Shown: positions 18,599 through 27,838 of the stretch, piece after piece
Layout of the letters: the number at the start of each line of letters is the position of its first letter
How positions within the stretch are numbered: the first letter of the stretch is position 1
Assembly: GCF_934309415.1 (NCBI RefSeq)
Contig: NZ_CAKRDI010000011.1
Span: 39,586 to 103,585 of the forward strand
Source: an uncultured Mediterraneibacter sp.
GTDB taxonomy: Bacteria; Bacillota; Clostridia; Lachnospirales; Lachnospiraceae
Length of the DNA stretch: 64,000 bases
Direction: 5' to 3'
Made by a program: the position numbers and the translations under genes
The notes under the pieces: generated by a model
Databases searched by the model: none
Seen by the model: the letters and a program-made list of their open reading frames with translations, nothing else
Told to the model about the DNA's origin: nothing

Positions 18599-19033
18599 AT
18601 GGAGAAGAGGGGAGAGCCGATCGGTTTTCTGATCAAGCAGATCAATAATGTATTTGAAAAAGATTTGAATGAAAAGTTAAAAAAGCTGGGAATTACTTCT
18701 TCTCAGTGTGCGGTGCTGGATTATCTCTTTCACACGAGTAAGGAAGAAGTGAGTCAGAGAGATGTGGAACGTCACCTCTGTCTCAAGAACCCAACGGTAA
18801 CAGGGCTTCTGAAGCGGCTGGATGAGAAGGGATACATATTATGTGTGCCAAATGCGAAGGATAAAAGAAAGAAGAATATTTATCTGACAGAAAAAGCATA
18901 CGACATTCAGCGGCGGATGGAAGCAGAGAGAAAAAAGCAGGACCGTGAACTGACACGGGGAATGTCCAGACGTGAGATCGAGGCTGTCAGGAAAAATCTT
19001 GAGAAACTGTTATATAATATTGCAGAACCCTGA
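18599..19033 (+). CDS. MarR-family transcriptional regulator
   Basis: 144-residue winged-helix regulator. Helices of the dimer interface flank a DNA-binding part with SQCAVLDYLF, KNPTVTGLLKRLDEKGYI (recognition helix) and a wing rich in lysine and arginine (NAKDKRKKNIYLTEKA). It lies 21 bases after hom and is probably co-transcribed. There is no adjacent efflux or degradation gene that would indicate its ligand, so its targets are unknown. Confidence 0.88.
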   Translation: MEKRGEPIGFLIKQINNVFEKDLNEKLKKLGITSSQCAVLDYLFHTSKEEVSQRDVERHLCLKNPTVTGLLKRLDEKGYILCVPNAKDKRKKNIYLTEKAYDIQRRMEAERKKQDRELTRGMSRREIEAVRKNLEKLLYNIAEP

Positions 19034-19111
19034 AAATATTTTTTGAGACACACAATAACAGAATAATAAAACAGATCCAGGAAGAATCAGTATATGTAAT
19101 GCATGAATCTG

Positions 19112-19144
19112 GTTACTGTTTACAGATTATCTGTGAATAATAAC
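19112..19144. repeat. 33-bp minimal GTTACTG palindrome
   Basis: Starts GTTACTGTTTACAG and ends GAATAATAAC, with two arm mismatches. Same design as the first hairpin of the full element. Flanks show no clear 8-bp duplication. It lies in the 199-base marR-thyA gap. Confidence 0.7.
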
Positions 19145-19232
19145 CGGATTAAATTTGGATGGATCTGACAAAAATAAAAGAAACTGTGATTTGAAAGAAT
19201 TTGGAAATTACGGATAAAATCAGGAGGAAACT

Positions 19233-20081
19233 ATGAGCTACGCAGACAAAGTATTTATAGATATGTGTAATGACATTATCGAGAACGGAACAAGTACTGA
19301 GGGAGAGAAAGTACGTCCGAAATGGGAGGATGGAACTTCCGCTTACACCATTAAGAAATTCGGAGTTGTAAACCGTTATGATCTTTCAAAGGAATTTCCG
19401 GCACTGACACTGCGCAGAACAGCGATCAAGAGCTGTGTAGACGAACTGCTGTGGATCTGGCAGAAGAAATCCAATAATGTACATGATCTGAAGAGCCACA
19501 TCTGGGATAGCTGGGCAGATGAGAGTGGATCCATCGGAAAGGCCTACGGTTATCAGATGCAGGTGAAGCATAAATACAAGGAAGGAATGATGGATCAGGT
19601 GGATCGTGTGATCTATGATCTGAAGAACAATCCGTACAGCCGTCGTATTATGACAAATATCTATGTACATCAGGACCTTCATGAGATGAATCTGTATCCA
19701 TGTGCATACAGTATGACATTCAATGTCACAAAAGAAAAAGGCAGTGATAAGCTGACACTGAATGGAATTCTGAATCAGCGTTCCCAGGATGTACTGGCAG
19801 CAAACAACTGGAATGTGTGTCAGTATGCAGTGCTGCTTCATATGCTGGCACAGGTGTGCGATATGAAGGCGGGAGAATTTGTTCATGTGATCGCAGATGC
19901 ACATATTTATGACAGACATGTGCCGATGATCAAAGAGCTGATCTCAAGAGAACCGCTTCCGGCACCGAAATTCTGGCTGAATCCGGAAATCAAAGATTTC
20001 TATGAGTTCACACCGGACGATGTGAAGCTTGAGGGATATGAGACACATCCACAGATTAAGGATATCCCGATCGCAGTATAA
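19233..20081 (+). CDS. thyA: Thymidylate synthase
   Basis: 282-residue ThyA enzyme converting dUMP to dTMP with methylenetetrahydrofolate. Catalytic cysteine region MNLYPCAYSMTFNV (near residue 153), then the nucleotide-binding RSQDVLAANNWNVCQYAVLL and AHIYDRH motifs. It is paired with dihydrofolate reductase 14 bases downstream, the usual coupling because ThyA oxidises the folate. A CAGGAGGAAACT site precedes the ATG. Confidence 0.95.
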   Translation: MSYADKVFIDMCNDIIENGTSTEGEKVRPKWEDGTSAYTIKKFGVVNRYDLSKEFPALTLRRTAIKSCVDELLWIWQKKSNNVHDLKSHIWDSWADESGSIGKAYGYQMQVKHKYKEGMMDQVDRVIYDLKNNPYSRRIMTNIYVHQDLHEMNLYPCAYSMTFNVTKEKGSDKLTLNGILNQRSQDVLAANNWNVCQYAVLLHMLAQVCDMKAGEFVHVIADAHIYDRHVPMIKELISREPLPAPKFWLNPEIKDFYEFTPDDVKLEGYETHPQIKDIPIAV

Positions 20082-20095
20082 AAGGAGAGATATAA

Positions 20096-20593
20096 ATGAA
20101 AGCAATTGTTGCGGCAGATAATAAGTGGGGAATTGGCTATCAGAATAAACTGCTGGTCAGCATCCCGTCAGATATGAAATTTTTCCGTCAGACAACAACC
20201 GGAAAAGTGGTTGTTATGGGACGGAAGACACTGGAAAGTTTCCCGAACGGACTTCCATTAAAAAATCGTGTCAATATTGTACTCACGAAGAACAGGAATT
20301 ATGATGTGAAAGATGCGGTTATTGTACATTCAGAGAAGGAACTTTTAGAAGAACTGAAAAAATATAATTCAGATGATATTTTTGTGATCGGTGGAGAGAG
20401 CATTTACAGAATGATGCTTCCATATCTGGATCTGATCTATGTTACGAAGATTGACCGTACATTCCAGGCAGATACATTTTTCCCGGATCTGGATGCAATG
20501 GAAGAATGGGAAATGACAGAAGAAGGAGAGGAACAGACCTGTTTTGATCTGGAGTTTGCATTCACGAAATATGAACGTAAAGCAGGTCGTTAA
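20096..20593 (+). CDS. folA: Dihydrofolate reductase
   Basis: 165-residue enzyme reducing dihydrofolate with NADPH. Recognisable are IVAADNKWGIGYQNKLL (substrate loop), the aspartate in IPSDMKFFR, VVVMGRKTLESFP (NADPH site) and IFVIGGESIYRMML. AAAGGAGAG precedes the ATG. Its stop lies two bases before the start of the zinc-binding protein gene, so thyA, folA and znuACB probably form one transcript. Confidence 0.95.
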   Translation: MKAIVAADNKWGIGYQNKLLVSIPSDMKFFRQTTTGKVVVMGRKTLESFPNGLPLKNRVNIVLTKNRNYDVKDAVIVHSEKELLEELKKYNSDDIFVIGGESIYRMMLPYLDLIYVTKIDRTFQADTFFPDLDAMEEWEMTEEGEEQTCFDLEFAFTKYERKAGR

Positions 20594-20595
20594 GA

Positions 20596-21768
20596 ATGAA
20601 AAGATCTGAAGTAAGAAGAAAGAGAATCTGGACTGCATTGGTGACAGGGGCACTGGTGATCGGAGGACTTCTGACAGGATGCGGAACAGAGCAGAAAGCA
20701 AAGCAGGAGACTGTGGAAAATAAGACGAAAGATCAGAAGATCAGTGTTGTTACAACGATTTTTCCACAATATGATTTTGTGCGTCAGATTGCAGGGGATT
20801 CTGTAGATCTGAAGATGCTTCTGAAACCGGGAGAGGAAACGCATTCTTATGAACCGACGCCACAGGATATTATAGCAATCCAGAACAGTGATCTGTTTAT
20901 CTATGTGGGCGGAGAGAATGACTCCTGGGTGGAGGATATTCTGGAATCTATGCCGGATAACGGAAGAAAGACACTGAAACTGGCAGACTGTGTGGACACA
21001 GTAGAAGAAGAACATGTGGAAGGCATGAAGGAAGAACGCGGCCATGATCATGAGGAGCATGATCACGAAGAACATGGACATGATTCGGAGAGTGATACAC
21101 ATCTGGATCAGGATTCAGATGCAGAAGAAGAGCATCTTCTTCAGGAACAGGAAGTACAGGAGACACATTCAGATGCAGACAGCGAAGCACAGACAGACGG
21201 GGAACATGGAAATGACAGCTCGGAAACTGTGTCTGTGCATGAAATCGATGAACATGTGTGGACTTCTCCGAAGAATGCTGAGAAGATTGTGGAGCACATT
21301 ACGGATCTGCTCTGTGAGGCAGATGAAGCTCATGCAGCAGAATATCAGACAAATGCGGCGGATTATGAACAACAGCTGGAAGAGCTGGATCAGGAATTCC
21401 GTGATGTAGTGGATCATTCTGAAAGAAATCTGCTGATCTTCGGGGATCGTTTCCCATTCCGGTATTTTGCAGATGAGTATGGTCTGGATTATTATGCGGC
21501 ATTTTCAGGATGTGCTTCAGATACGGAGCCGAGTGCGGCAACCATGGCATTCCTGATCAATAAAGTAAAAGAAGAGCAGGTTCCAACAGTGTTAAAAATG
21601 GAACTGAGCAACGATAATATTTCCAAAGCGATTGCAGAGGCTGCCGGTACGGATGTAAAAGTATTTTACAGCTGCCATAATCTGACGGCGGAGGAATTTG
21701 AAAACGGCGAAACATATTTAAGCATGATGAAGAAAAACGTGGAAACTTTAAAGGAGGTTTTGAACTGA
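20596..21768 (+). CDS. znuA: Zinc ABC transporter substrate-binding lipoprotein
   Basis: 390-residue cluster-9 metal-binding lipoprotein. Lipobox LTGC near residue 30, then VVTTIFPQYDFVRQIAGD and the first metal ligand in EETHSYEPTPQD. A long acidic, histidine-rich insert (residues about 145-215, with repeated HDHEEH motifs) follows, and then DEHVWTSPKNA. The histidine loop is the mark of zinc rather than manganese binders. This insert is longer than usual and has a second half rich in Asp, Glu and Ser. The C-terminal half carries the FGDRFPFRYFADEYGL segment. Confidence 0.92.
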   Translation: MKRSEVRRKRIWTALVTGALVIGGLLTGCGTEQKAKQETVENKTKDQKISVVTTIFPQYDFVRQIAGDSVDLKMLLKPGEETHSYEPTPQDIIAIQNSDLFIYVGGENDSWVEDILESMPDNGRKTLKLADCVDTVEEEHVEGMKEERGHDHEEHDHEEHGHDSESDTHLDQDSDAEEEHLLQEQEVQETHSDADSEAQTDGEHGNDSSETVSVHEIDEHVWTSPKNAEKIVEHITDLLCEADEAHAAEYQTNAADYEQQLEELDQEFRDVVDHSERNLLIFGDRFPFRYFADEYGLDYYAAFSGCASDTEPSAATMAFLINKVKEEQVPTVLKMELSNDNISKAIAEAAGTDVKVFYSCHNLTAEEFENGETYLSMMKKNVETLKEVLN

Positions 21769-22475
21769 TGGCGTTGATCAAATGTGAAAATGTATCAATC
21801 GGATATGAAGGTCAGACGGTTGTCAGAGATCTGAACTTCCAGATTGAGCAGGGAGATTATCTTTGTATTGTAGGTGAAAATGGATCGGGAAAGAGTACAC
21901 TTGTCAAGAGTCTTCTGGGACTGAAAGCGGTTGACTCGGGAAAGATTGAATTTGGAGATGGATTGAAGCAGCGGGAGATAGGTTATCTTCCGCAGCAGAC
22001 AGATGTACAGAAGGACTTCCCGGCCAGCGTGTATGAGGTGGTTCTTTCAGGAAGACTCAACAGCAGAGGATTCCATCCGTTCTATACAACAAAAGACCGG
22101 CAGCAGGCACGGGAGAAGATGCAGATGCTTGGGATTGAAGATCTGGCGAAACAGTGTTTCAGAGATCTGTCCGGCGGACAGAAACAGAGAGTTCTTCTGG
22201 CAAGAGCACTTTGTGCGACAAAGAAGTTATTGCTTCTGGATGAACCGGTCACAGGATTGGATCCAATTGTGACAGCAGAATTTTATCAGCTGATCAGCAG
22301 GATCAACAAAGAGTCCGGGATCGCAGTTGTGATGGTTTCTCATGATATTGAGAGTACCGTTGAATATGCAAGCCATATTCTGCATCTGCAGGAGACGGTG
22401 CTGTATTTTGGAAAAGCACAGGATTATTTAAAGAGCCGTGCAGGAAAAACATTTCTGGGAGGTGAGCAGTCATGA
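21768..22475 (+). CDS. znuC: Zinc ABC transporter ATP-binding protein
   Basis: 235-residue ATPase of the metal importer. Walker A GENGSGKST near residue 37, signature LSGGQKQRVLLARAL near 137, Walker B LLLLDEPVTGLDP and MVSHDIEST. The ATG overlaps the znuA stop (TGATGG), and the end overlaps znuB by four bases: tight translational coupling. Confidence 0.93.
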   Translation: MALIKCENVSIGYEGQTVVRDLNFQIEQGDYLCIVGENGSGKSTLVKSLLGLKAVDSGKIEFGDGLKQREIGYLPQQTDVQKDFPASVYEVVLSGRLNSRGFHPFYTTKDRQQAREKMQMLGIEDLAKQCFRDLSGGQKQRVLLARALCATKKLLLLDEPVTGLDPIVTAEFYQLISRINKESGIAVVMVSHDIESTVEYASHILHLQETVLYFGKAQDYLKSRAGKTFLGGEQS

Positions 22476-23293
22476 CAGGAACAATTGCGGAAATGTTTTC
22501 TTACCCGTTTATGACACGGGCATTTATTGTGGGTTCACTGGTGGCACTTTGTTCTGCCCTGCTGGGAGTCAGCCTGGTATTGAAGCGTTATTCCATGATC
22601 GGAGACGGACTGTCTCATGTCGGGTTCGGCGCAATGGCGATTGCGGCAGCTATGAATGCAGCTCCGCTGGCGGTTTCGATTCCGATCGTGATCATTGCGG
22701 CGGTGCTTCTTTTAAGACTGAATGGAAATGCAAAGATCAAAGGAGATGCGGCGATCGCGTTGATCTCTACCAGTTCACTGGCGATAGGTGTTATGGTCAT
22801 TTCACTGACAACGGGGATGAATACAGATGTATATAATTACATGTTTGGAAGTATTCTGGCAATGAGTTCGGAAGATGTGAAACTGAGTCTTGTTCTGTCT
22901 GTGATCGTACTGGTATTATTTATCTTCTTTTATCATAAAATCTTTGCGATTACATTTGACGAGACATTTGCAAGAGCAACCGGTGTAAAGGCAGGAATGT
23001 ATAATACACTGATCGCTGTTCTGACAGCGGTGACAATCGTGCTTGGAATGAGAATGATGGGTGCTTTACTCATCTCGAGTCTGATTATTTTCCCGGCGCT
23101 GACTTCTATGAGAGTCTGCAAGACATTTAAAAGTGTCATAATCAACTCCGCAGTGATCTCGGTGGTGTGCCTGGTCGCCGGAATTACAGTGTCCTATGTA
23201 GGAGCAACTCCGGCAGGGGCGAGCGTTGTACTGGCGAATCTGGCTGCGCTGGCGATTTATTCCGTAATCGGTGCGTTACTGTTCAGACCATAG
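22472..23293 (+). CDS. znuB: Zinc ABC transporter permease, 3' end altered by a repeat
   Basis: 273-residue membrane permease of the ABC-3 family, with DGLSHVGFGAMAI and the hydrophobic segments expected. The last five codons (LLFRP) and the TAG stop lie inside the GTTACTG element that inserted at 23275. If the element and one copy of its 8-bp repeat are removed in thought, the frame reads on as GAIRNKMR and a TAA. The insertion therefore exchanged a seven-residue tail for another tail of nearly equal length and probably left function intact. Confidence 0.93.
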   Translation: MTGTIAEMFSYPFMTRAFIVGSLVALCSALLGVSLVLKRYSMIGDGLSHVGFGAMAIAAAMNAAPLAVSIPIVIIAAVLLLRLNGNAKIKGDAAIALISTSSLAIGVMVISLTTGMNTDVYNYMFGSILAMSSEDVKLSLVLSVIVLVLFIFFYHKIFAITFDETFARATGVKAGMYNTLIAVLTAVTIVLGMRMMGALLISSLIIFPALTSMRVCKTFKSVIINSAVISVVCLVAGITVSYVGATPAGASVVLANLAALAIYSVIGALLFRP

Positions 23294-23417
23294 CTAATCA
23301 CTTTGCTGATTAGCTATGAGGATGCACGTTTTGTCCTGAATGTATCTCGCCCATCGCAGTAGGCGATTCTAAATGGCGAGATACGTTACTGTTTGCAGGT
23401 TACCTGTGAACAGTAAC
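23275..23417 (-). mobile_element. GTTACTG palindromic element, full copy 3
   Basis: 143-bp copy, same orientation as the 14309 copy, inserted in the last codons of znuB. Flanked by perfect 8-bp direct repeats ATCGGTGC (23267-23274 and 23418-23425). Confidence 0.92.
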
Positions 23418-23479
23418 ATCGGTGCAATAAGAAATAAGATGAGATAAACAAAACAAATTTGCTTACATGGAAATGCAGA

Positions 23480-23508
23480 TTGACAAAAGAAAAAATTCTA
23501 ATTATAAT
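23480..23508 (+). promoter_or_regulatory. Promoter of the ilvBN leader
   Basis: Perfect TTGACA (23480-23485), 17-base spacer, perfect TATAAT (23503-23508). A consensus promoter in front of the T-box leader. Confidence 0.88.
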
Positions 23509-23514
23509 AAATAT

Positions 23515-23920
23515 TAATTTCACTTAGAAAATAAGCAAGCAGTGAATGAGAGAAAATGCAATGACAGGGAGGAGTATATGATATTCTGATGCAAAGAGAG
23601 GAGATGGATGCTGGGAATCTCCGTGAGGAAGTCATAGAAGTAGCCCTTGAGCAGTGAACCGAACGGAATATGTGTATTCTCCACGCCAATCAGCGAAGTG
23701 ATTGACAGAGGAGTGAACAGTAACGCATATTTTCAGTAGGCTTCAACGTTTATTCCCACGTTACAGGGAAACGGTATCAAATCCGGAAGTATCTTTTGGA
23801 ACAGAAAGACGTATGAGGAGGATTTTGTATCGGCAGAGAGCAGAGAATTTATCTCTGAATTCAGGTGGTAACACGGATGAATAATTCGCCCTGAGCATGA
23901 TTTCATGCTTGGGGTTTTCT
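23515..23920 (+). promoter_or_regulatory. T-box riboswitch of ilvBN, candidate valine specifier
   Basis: T-box sequence AGGTGGTAACACGG at 23863-23876 is followed by a terminator stem CCCTGAGCATGA/TCATGCTTGGGG (23889-23914) and TTTTC. The conserved pre-T-box segment CAGGGAAACGGTATC lies near 23764. In the pattern GAA-codon-purine...CTTGAG the specifier reads GTA (Val) at 23640-23642. The leader is unusually long because a repeat relic (23667-23724) sits in it. T-box and terminator are seen; the amino acid is inferred. Confidence 0.88.
23667..23724 (+). mobile_element. GTTACTG element relic inside the T-box leader
   Basis: Right-hand part of the element, from about AATATGTGTATTCTCC to GAGTGAACAGTAAC, including the CCAATCA/TGATTG stem. 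The left part is missing and no direct repeats are seen. It lies between the specifier region and the conserved AGTAGGC segment of the leader. Confidence 0.75.
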
Positions 23921-23945
23921 TTTTGGAAAAAAGGAGGTATACAGT

Positions 23946-25664
23946 TTGAAACAGATCACAGGAAACAAATTACTTGTAAGAGCACTGAAAGAAGAAGGCG
24001 TAGATACAATTTTCGGTTATCCGGGAGCCTGCACGATCGATATCAGCGATGAATTATATAAGCAGGATGACATTCGTATCATCCTTCCGAGACATGAACA
24101 GGCACTGGTACATGAGGCAGATGCCTATGCGAGAACAACAGGAAAAGTCGGCGTATGTCTGGTAACAAGCGGACCGGGAGCAACCAACCTTGTAACAGGT
24201 CTTGCAACAGCCAATTATGACAGTGTTCCGCTCGTGTGCTTCACCGGTCAGGTTTCAAGACATCTGATCGGAAATGATGCATTCCAGGAAGTTGATATTG
24301 TCGGAATCACACGCAGTATCACAAAGTATGGCGTAACAGTAAGAAGACGTGAAGATCTTGGAAGAATCATCAAAGAAGCATTTTATATAGCAAGAACAGG
24401 AAGACCGGGACCGGTACTGATCGATCTTCCGAAGGATGTAATGGCGGAACTGGGAAGTGCAGAATATCCTGAGACAGTGAATATCCGCGGATACAAGCCA
24501 AATACAAGTGTACATATGGGACAGCTCAAGAGAGCCCTGAAGATCCTGAAAAAAGCGAAGAGACCGTTATTCCTTGCAGGAGGTGGTGTTAATATTGCAG
24601 GAGCCAATGAAGTATTTACAGAAGTAGTTGAGAAGACACAGGTTCCGGTTGTAACAACCATTATGGGAAGAGGCGCGATTCCGACAGATCATCCGCTTTA
24701 TATCGGTAATCTTGGAATGCACGGGGCATATGCCTGCAACATGGCGGTCAGCGAATGCGATGTACTGTTCTCTATCGGAACAAGATTCAATGACCGTATT
24801 ACAGGAAAGCTGCATGCATTTGCACCAAATGCGCAGATCATCCATATTGATATTAATACAGCATCCATCTCAAGAAATATTCATGTAGATATCCCGATCG
24901 TTGCAGATGCGCTGGAAGCAATCACAAAGATGAATGAATATGTTGAGAAGTGTGAGACAAAGAAATGGCTCAAACAGATCGAAGCATGGAAAGAGGAGCA
25001 TCCGCTGACGATGAAGAACCGTCAGGAGATGGGACCGCAGGATATCATTGAAGAGATCAACCGTCAGTTTGACAATGCGATCATTGCAACAGACGTAGGA
25101 CAGCATCAGATGTTCACAACACAGTACATTGAAATTACAAAGAATAAACAGATGGTAACATCCGGTGGACTGGGAACGATGGGATATGGTTTCCCGGCAG
25201 CCATTGGTGCGCAGCTTGGAAATCCGGACAAAAAAGTAATCGCAATCTCCGGAGACGGTGGTATGCAGATGAACATCCAGGAATTTGCAACTGCAGTGCT
25301 GGAAGAACTTCCGCTGATCCTCTGTGTATTTAATAACGAATACCTTGGAATGGTACGTCAGTGGCAGAAACTGTTTTATGGTAAACGTTATGCGATGACA
25401 AACCTGAAAGCAGGAGCGCTGTTCCGCAGAACAAACGGTGAAGAAATGCCGGAATACACACCAGATTTTGTAAAACTTGCAGAAAGCTATGGTGCAAAGG
25501 GAATCCGCGTAACAAGAAAAGAAGATATTGCAGCTGCATTTGAACAGGCGAAAAAAGAGACAAAGATTCCGACACTGATCGAGTTTATCATTGATCCTGA
25601 AGAACTGGTGTATCCGATGGTACGTCCGGACGGAACACTGGAAGAACTGATTATGGACTGTTAA
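23946..25664 (+). CDS. ilvB: Acetolactate synthase, catalytic subunit
   Basis: 572-residue thiamine-diphosphate enzyme making acetolactate or acetohydroxybutyrate for valine, leucine and isoleucine. Start motif GYPGACTIDI, catalytic glutamate in LPRHEQALVHEADAYAR (residues about 47-63), and the C-terminal cofactor site beginning GDGGMQMNIQEFATA with ..NNEYLGMV. It starts with TTG, eight bases after a strong AAGGAGGT site and 26 bases behind the T-box terminator; no ATG fits as well. The small subunit follows at once. Confidence 0.94.
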   Translation: MKQITGNKLLVRALKEEGVDTIFGYPGACTIDISDELYKQDDIRIILPRHEQALVHEADAYARTTGKVGVCLVTSGPGATNLVTGLATANYDSVPLVCFTGQVSRHLIGNDAFQEVDIVGITRSITKYGVTVRRREDLGRIIKEAFYIARTGRPGPVLIDLPKDVMAELGSAEYPETVNIRGYKPNTSVHMGQLKRALKILKKAKRPLFLAGGGVNIAGANEVFTEVVEKTQVPVVTTIMGRGAIPTDHPLYIGNLGMHGAYACNMAVSECDVLFSIGTRFNDRITGKLHAFAPNAQIIHIDINTASISRNIHVDIPIVADALEAITKMNEYVEKCETKKWLKQIEAWKEEHPLTMKNRQEMGPQDIIEEINRQFDNAIIATDVGQHQMFTTQYIEITKNKQMVTSGGLGTMGYGFPAAIGAQLGNPDKKVIAISGDGGMQMNIQEFATAVLEELPLILCVFNNEYLGMVRQWQKLFYGKRYAMTNLKAGALFRRTNGEEMPEYTPDFVKLAESYGAKGIRVTRKEDIAAAFEQAKKETKIPTLIEFIIDPEELVYPMVRPDGTLEELIMDC

Positions 25665-25697
25665 TTAGAAAAGCATAAGGCAGAGAGGAAAGAAAAG

Positions 25698-26207
25698 ATG
25701 GATAGTGTAATGAAAAAAAGATGGATTTCTCTTTACGTGGAAAATCAGGTTGGTGTTTTGTCAAAGATCTCAGGACTGTTTTCAGGAAAATCATACAATC
25801 TGGACAGCCTTACAGTAGGAACAACAGAAGATCCGACTGTTTCAAGAATGACGATTGCGACAGTCAGCGATGATGAGACATTTGAGCAGATCAAAAAGCA
25901 GTTGAACTGTATGATCGAAGTAATCAAAGTCATTGACTTCACTGACGTGTTTGTAAGAATGAAAGAGATCCTTTATGTGAAAGTATTCAAATGTACTCCG
26001 GAGGATAAAGTAGAAGTTTTTCAGATCGCAAGTACATTTAAGGCAAAAGTAATTGATTATGGAAAAGACAGCCTTCTGGTAGAATTTGTACAGACTGCTA
26101 CAAAGAACGATGCGGTTGTGAAGCTGATGAAAGAAGAGTTCAAGAGTATTGAGGTTGTCAGAGGCGGAAGCGTCGGAATTGAATCTATCAGTATGATGGA
26201 GAGATAA
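25698..26207 (+). CDS. ilvN: Acetolactate synthase, regulatory subunit
   Basis: 169-residue small subunit that activates IlvB and gives feedback inhibition. N-terminal ACT domain (RWISLYVENQVGVLSKISGLFSGKSYNLDSLTVG, residues 9-42) and a second conserved C-terminal domain. It shares the T-box control of ilvB. The 273 bases after it up to nagA show no gene or clear regulatory site. Confidence 0.92.
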   Translation: MDSVMKKRWISLYVENQVGVLSKISGLFSGKSYNLDSLTVGTTEDPTVSRMTIATVSDDETFEQIKKQLNCMIEVIKVIDFTDVFVRMKEILYVKVFKCTPEDKVEVFQIASTFKAKVIDYGKDSLLVEFVQTATKNDAVVKLMKEEFKSIEVVRGGSVGIESISMMER

Positions 26208-26480
26208 GCATAGAAATAATCGCATAGTAGTACCTTTGGAAAAAGGAAATGGGTTCTGCAACTATGTGATCGGTACATTGCATAAATGGTGATGTATGGT
26301 TAAATAAAAGTTTTAATAATAAATAGAAAACAGGAAGATATATCTGGGCTTCCGAAAGCGCGTTCTATAAGATGTATTAAAAGCAGTATCTTTATTTTAA
26401 AATTCGACCAGTGAAAAGGTTGTAAGGAAGGAATCTGTAACAATTTGGATCTGCTTTATTGCATAGAAGAGGAGAAGAAA

Positions 26481-27647
26481 ATGAAGTTAATAAAAAACAA
26501 AATAATTTACACAGGAAACGGTAAAATTGACAATGGCTTCATCAGATATAACGAGAGAATTTCAGAAACGGGTGAAATGCGAAATTTTGTACCAAGAGAT
26601 TCAGACGAACTTGTAAAGACGGATGCACAGTATGTTATTCCTGGATTTATTGATGTGCATAGTCATGGAGGATATGGAAAGGACTGTATGGATGCTTCTG
26701 TGGAAGAGCTGGATCAGATGGTGCAGCAGATGGCGCAGAAAGAGGGAATTACGTCTTATTTTTGTACAACCATGACACAGACGTATGACAAGATTGAGCA
26801 GGCGATGTGCAGAATCAAAGAGGCAGCAGAGAAGAATCCGGTTATTCAGGGAATTCATGTGGAAGGACCGTTTATTTCGGTAAATCATAAGGGAGCACAG
26901 GATGCTTCTTATATTAAGAAACCGGATGAGAAAGTTCTGGAACACTGGAATGAGCTGAGCGGTAGCAGAATCCGCGTGGTGACATATGCACCGGAAGAGG
27001 CGACAGCGGAATTTGAAAACTGGTGTCTGTCTCACGGAATTGTTCCAAGTGCCGGACATTCAGATGCGACTTATGATCAGCTTGTGGAATCAAGAGCAAG
27101 TCATGTAACACATCTGTATAATGCACAGCGCGGGATGATGCACAGAGAGCCGGGGGTTGTGGGATATGGCATGATGACGGATGGAGTCTGCACGGAGCTG
27201 ATCTGTGACGGCATCCACAGCAGACCGGAGATGGTGGCGCTTGCTGTAAAGGTGAAAGGATGCGACCAGATGGAACTGATTACGGATTCCATGCGTGCGA
27301 AAGGTATGCCGGAAGGCAAAAGTGAGCTTGGCGGTCAGGTGGTCTATGTAAAAGACGGAACAGCCCGTCTGGAGGACGGAACGATTGCCGGAAGTGTTCT
27401 TACTTATATAAAAGCATTCCAGAATGTGATTCGGTTTACAGGAGTGTCTATAGAAGACGCTGTGAAGATGACTTCGGGAAATCAGGCAAGAGAGTTTGGT
27501 CTGACTCAGAAGGGAGCAATTTCTGTTGGAAAAGATGCGGATTTTGTACTTCTGGATGAGAAGCTGAATCTTGTCGGAACAGTCAGTTACGGGAAGATGC
27601 TGTTGCCAGAGACAGCAGGCAGTGTGAGAGGTAGCTGTAGAAGATAG
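26481..27647 (+). CDS. nagA: N-acetylglucosamine-6-phosphate deacetylase
   Basis: 388-residue metal hydrolase turning GlcNAc-6-P into glucosamine-6-P and acetate. Amidohydrolase motifs: VIPGFIDVHSHGGYGKDCMD (metal site), GIHVEGPFIS with the metal-binding glutamate near 124, AGHSDATY, HLYNAQRGM and the catalytic aspartate in ELITDSMRAKG. The ATG at 26481 follows GAGGAGAAG; an upstream start at 26445 has no site. It stands alone, without nagB, and converges on mgtE. Confidence 0.92.
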   Translation: MKLIKNKIIYTGNGKIDNGFIRYNERISETGEMRNFVPRDSDELVKTDAQYVIPGFIDVHSHGGYGKDCMDASVEELDQMVQQMAQKEGITSYFCTTMTQTYDKIEQAMCRIKEAAEKNPVIQGIHVEGPFISVNHKGAQDASYIKKPDEKVLEHWNELSGSRIRVVTYAPEEATAEFENWCLSHGIVPSAGHSDATYDQLVESRASHVTHLYNAQRGMMHREPGVVGYGMMTDGVCTELICDGIHSRPEMVALAVKVKGCDQMELITDSMRAKGMPEGKSELGGQVVYVKDGTARLEDGTIAGSVLTYIKAFQNVIRFTGVSIEDAVKMTSGNQAREFGLTQKGAISVGKDADFVLLDEKLNLVGTVSYGKMLLPETAGSVRGSCRR

Positions 27648-27662
27648 AAGTATGATAATAAT

Positions 27663-27737
27663 AAAAGATGACGTGTAAAACTTAAGATCAGGAAAGAAAA
27701 TAATTTCAAGTCTTAAGGTTTACACGTCATCTTTTTA
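27663..27737. terminator. Bidirectional terminator between nagA and mgtE
   Basis: Long inverted repeat of about 24 bases (AAAGATGACGTGTAAAACTT / complementary arm at 27711-27735) with A and T runs on both sides, serving both converging genes. Confidence 0.88.
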
Positions 27738-27838
27738 TTTTATGAAAATTCTCTTTTATTTATCAATTTTATTTTTATTATTCTGCGTTACTTTACATAA
27801 AGGATTTTTTTAATTCCTGTTTCCTGTCAGGCACTTCA

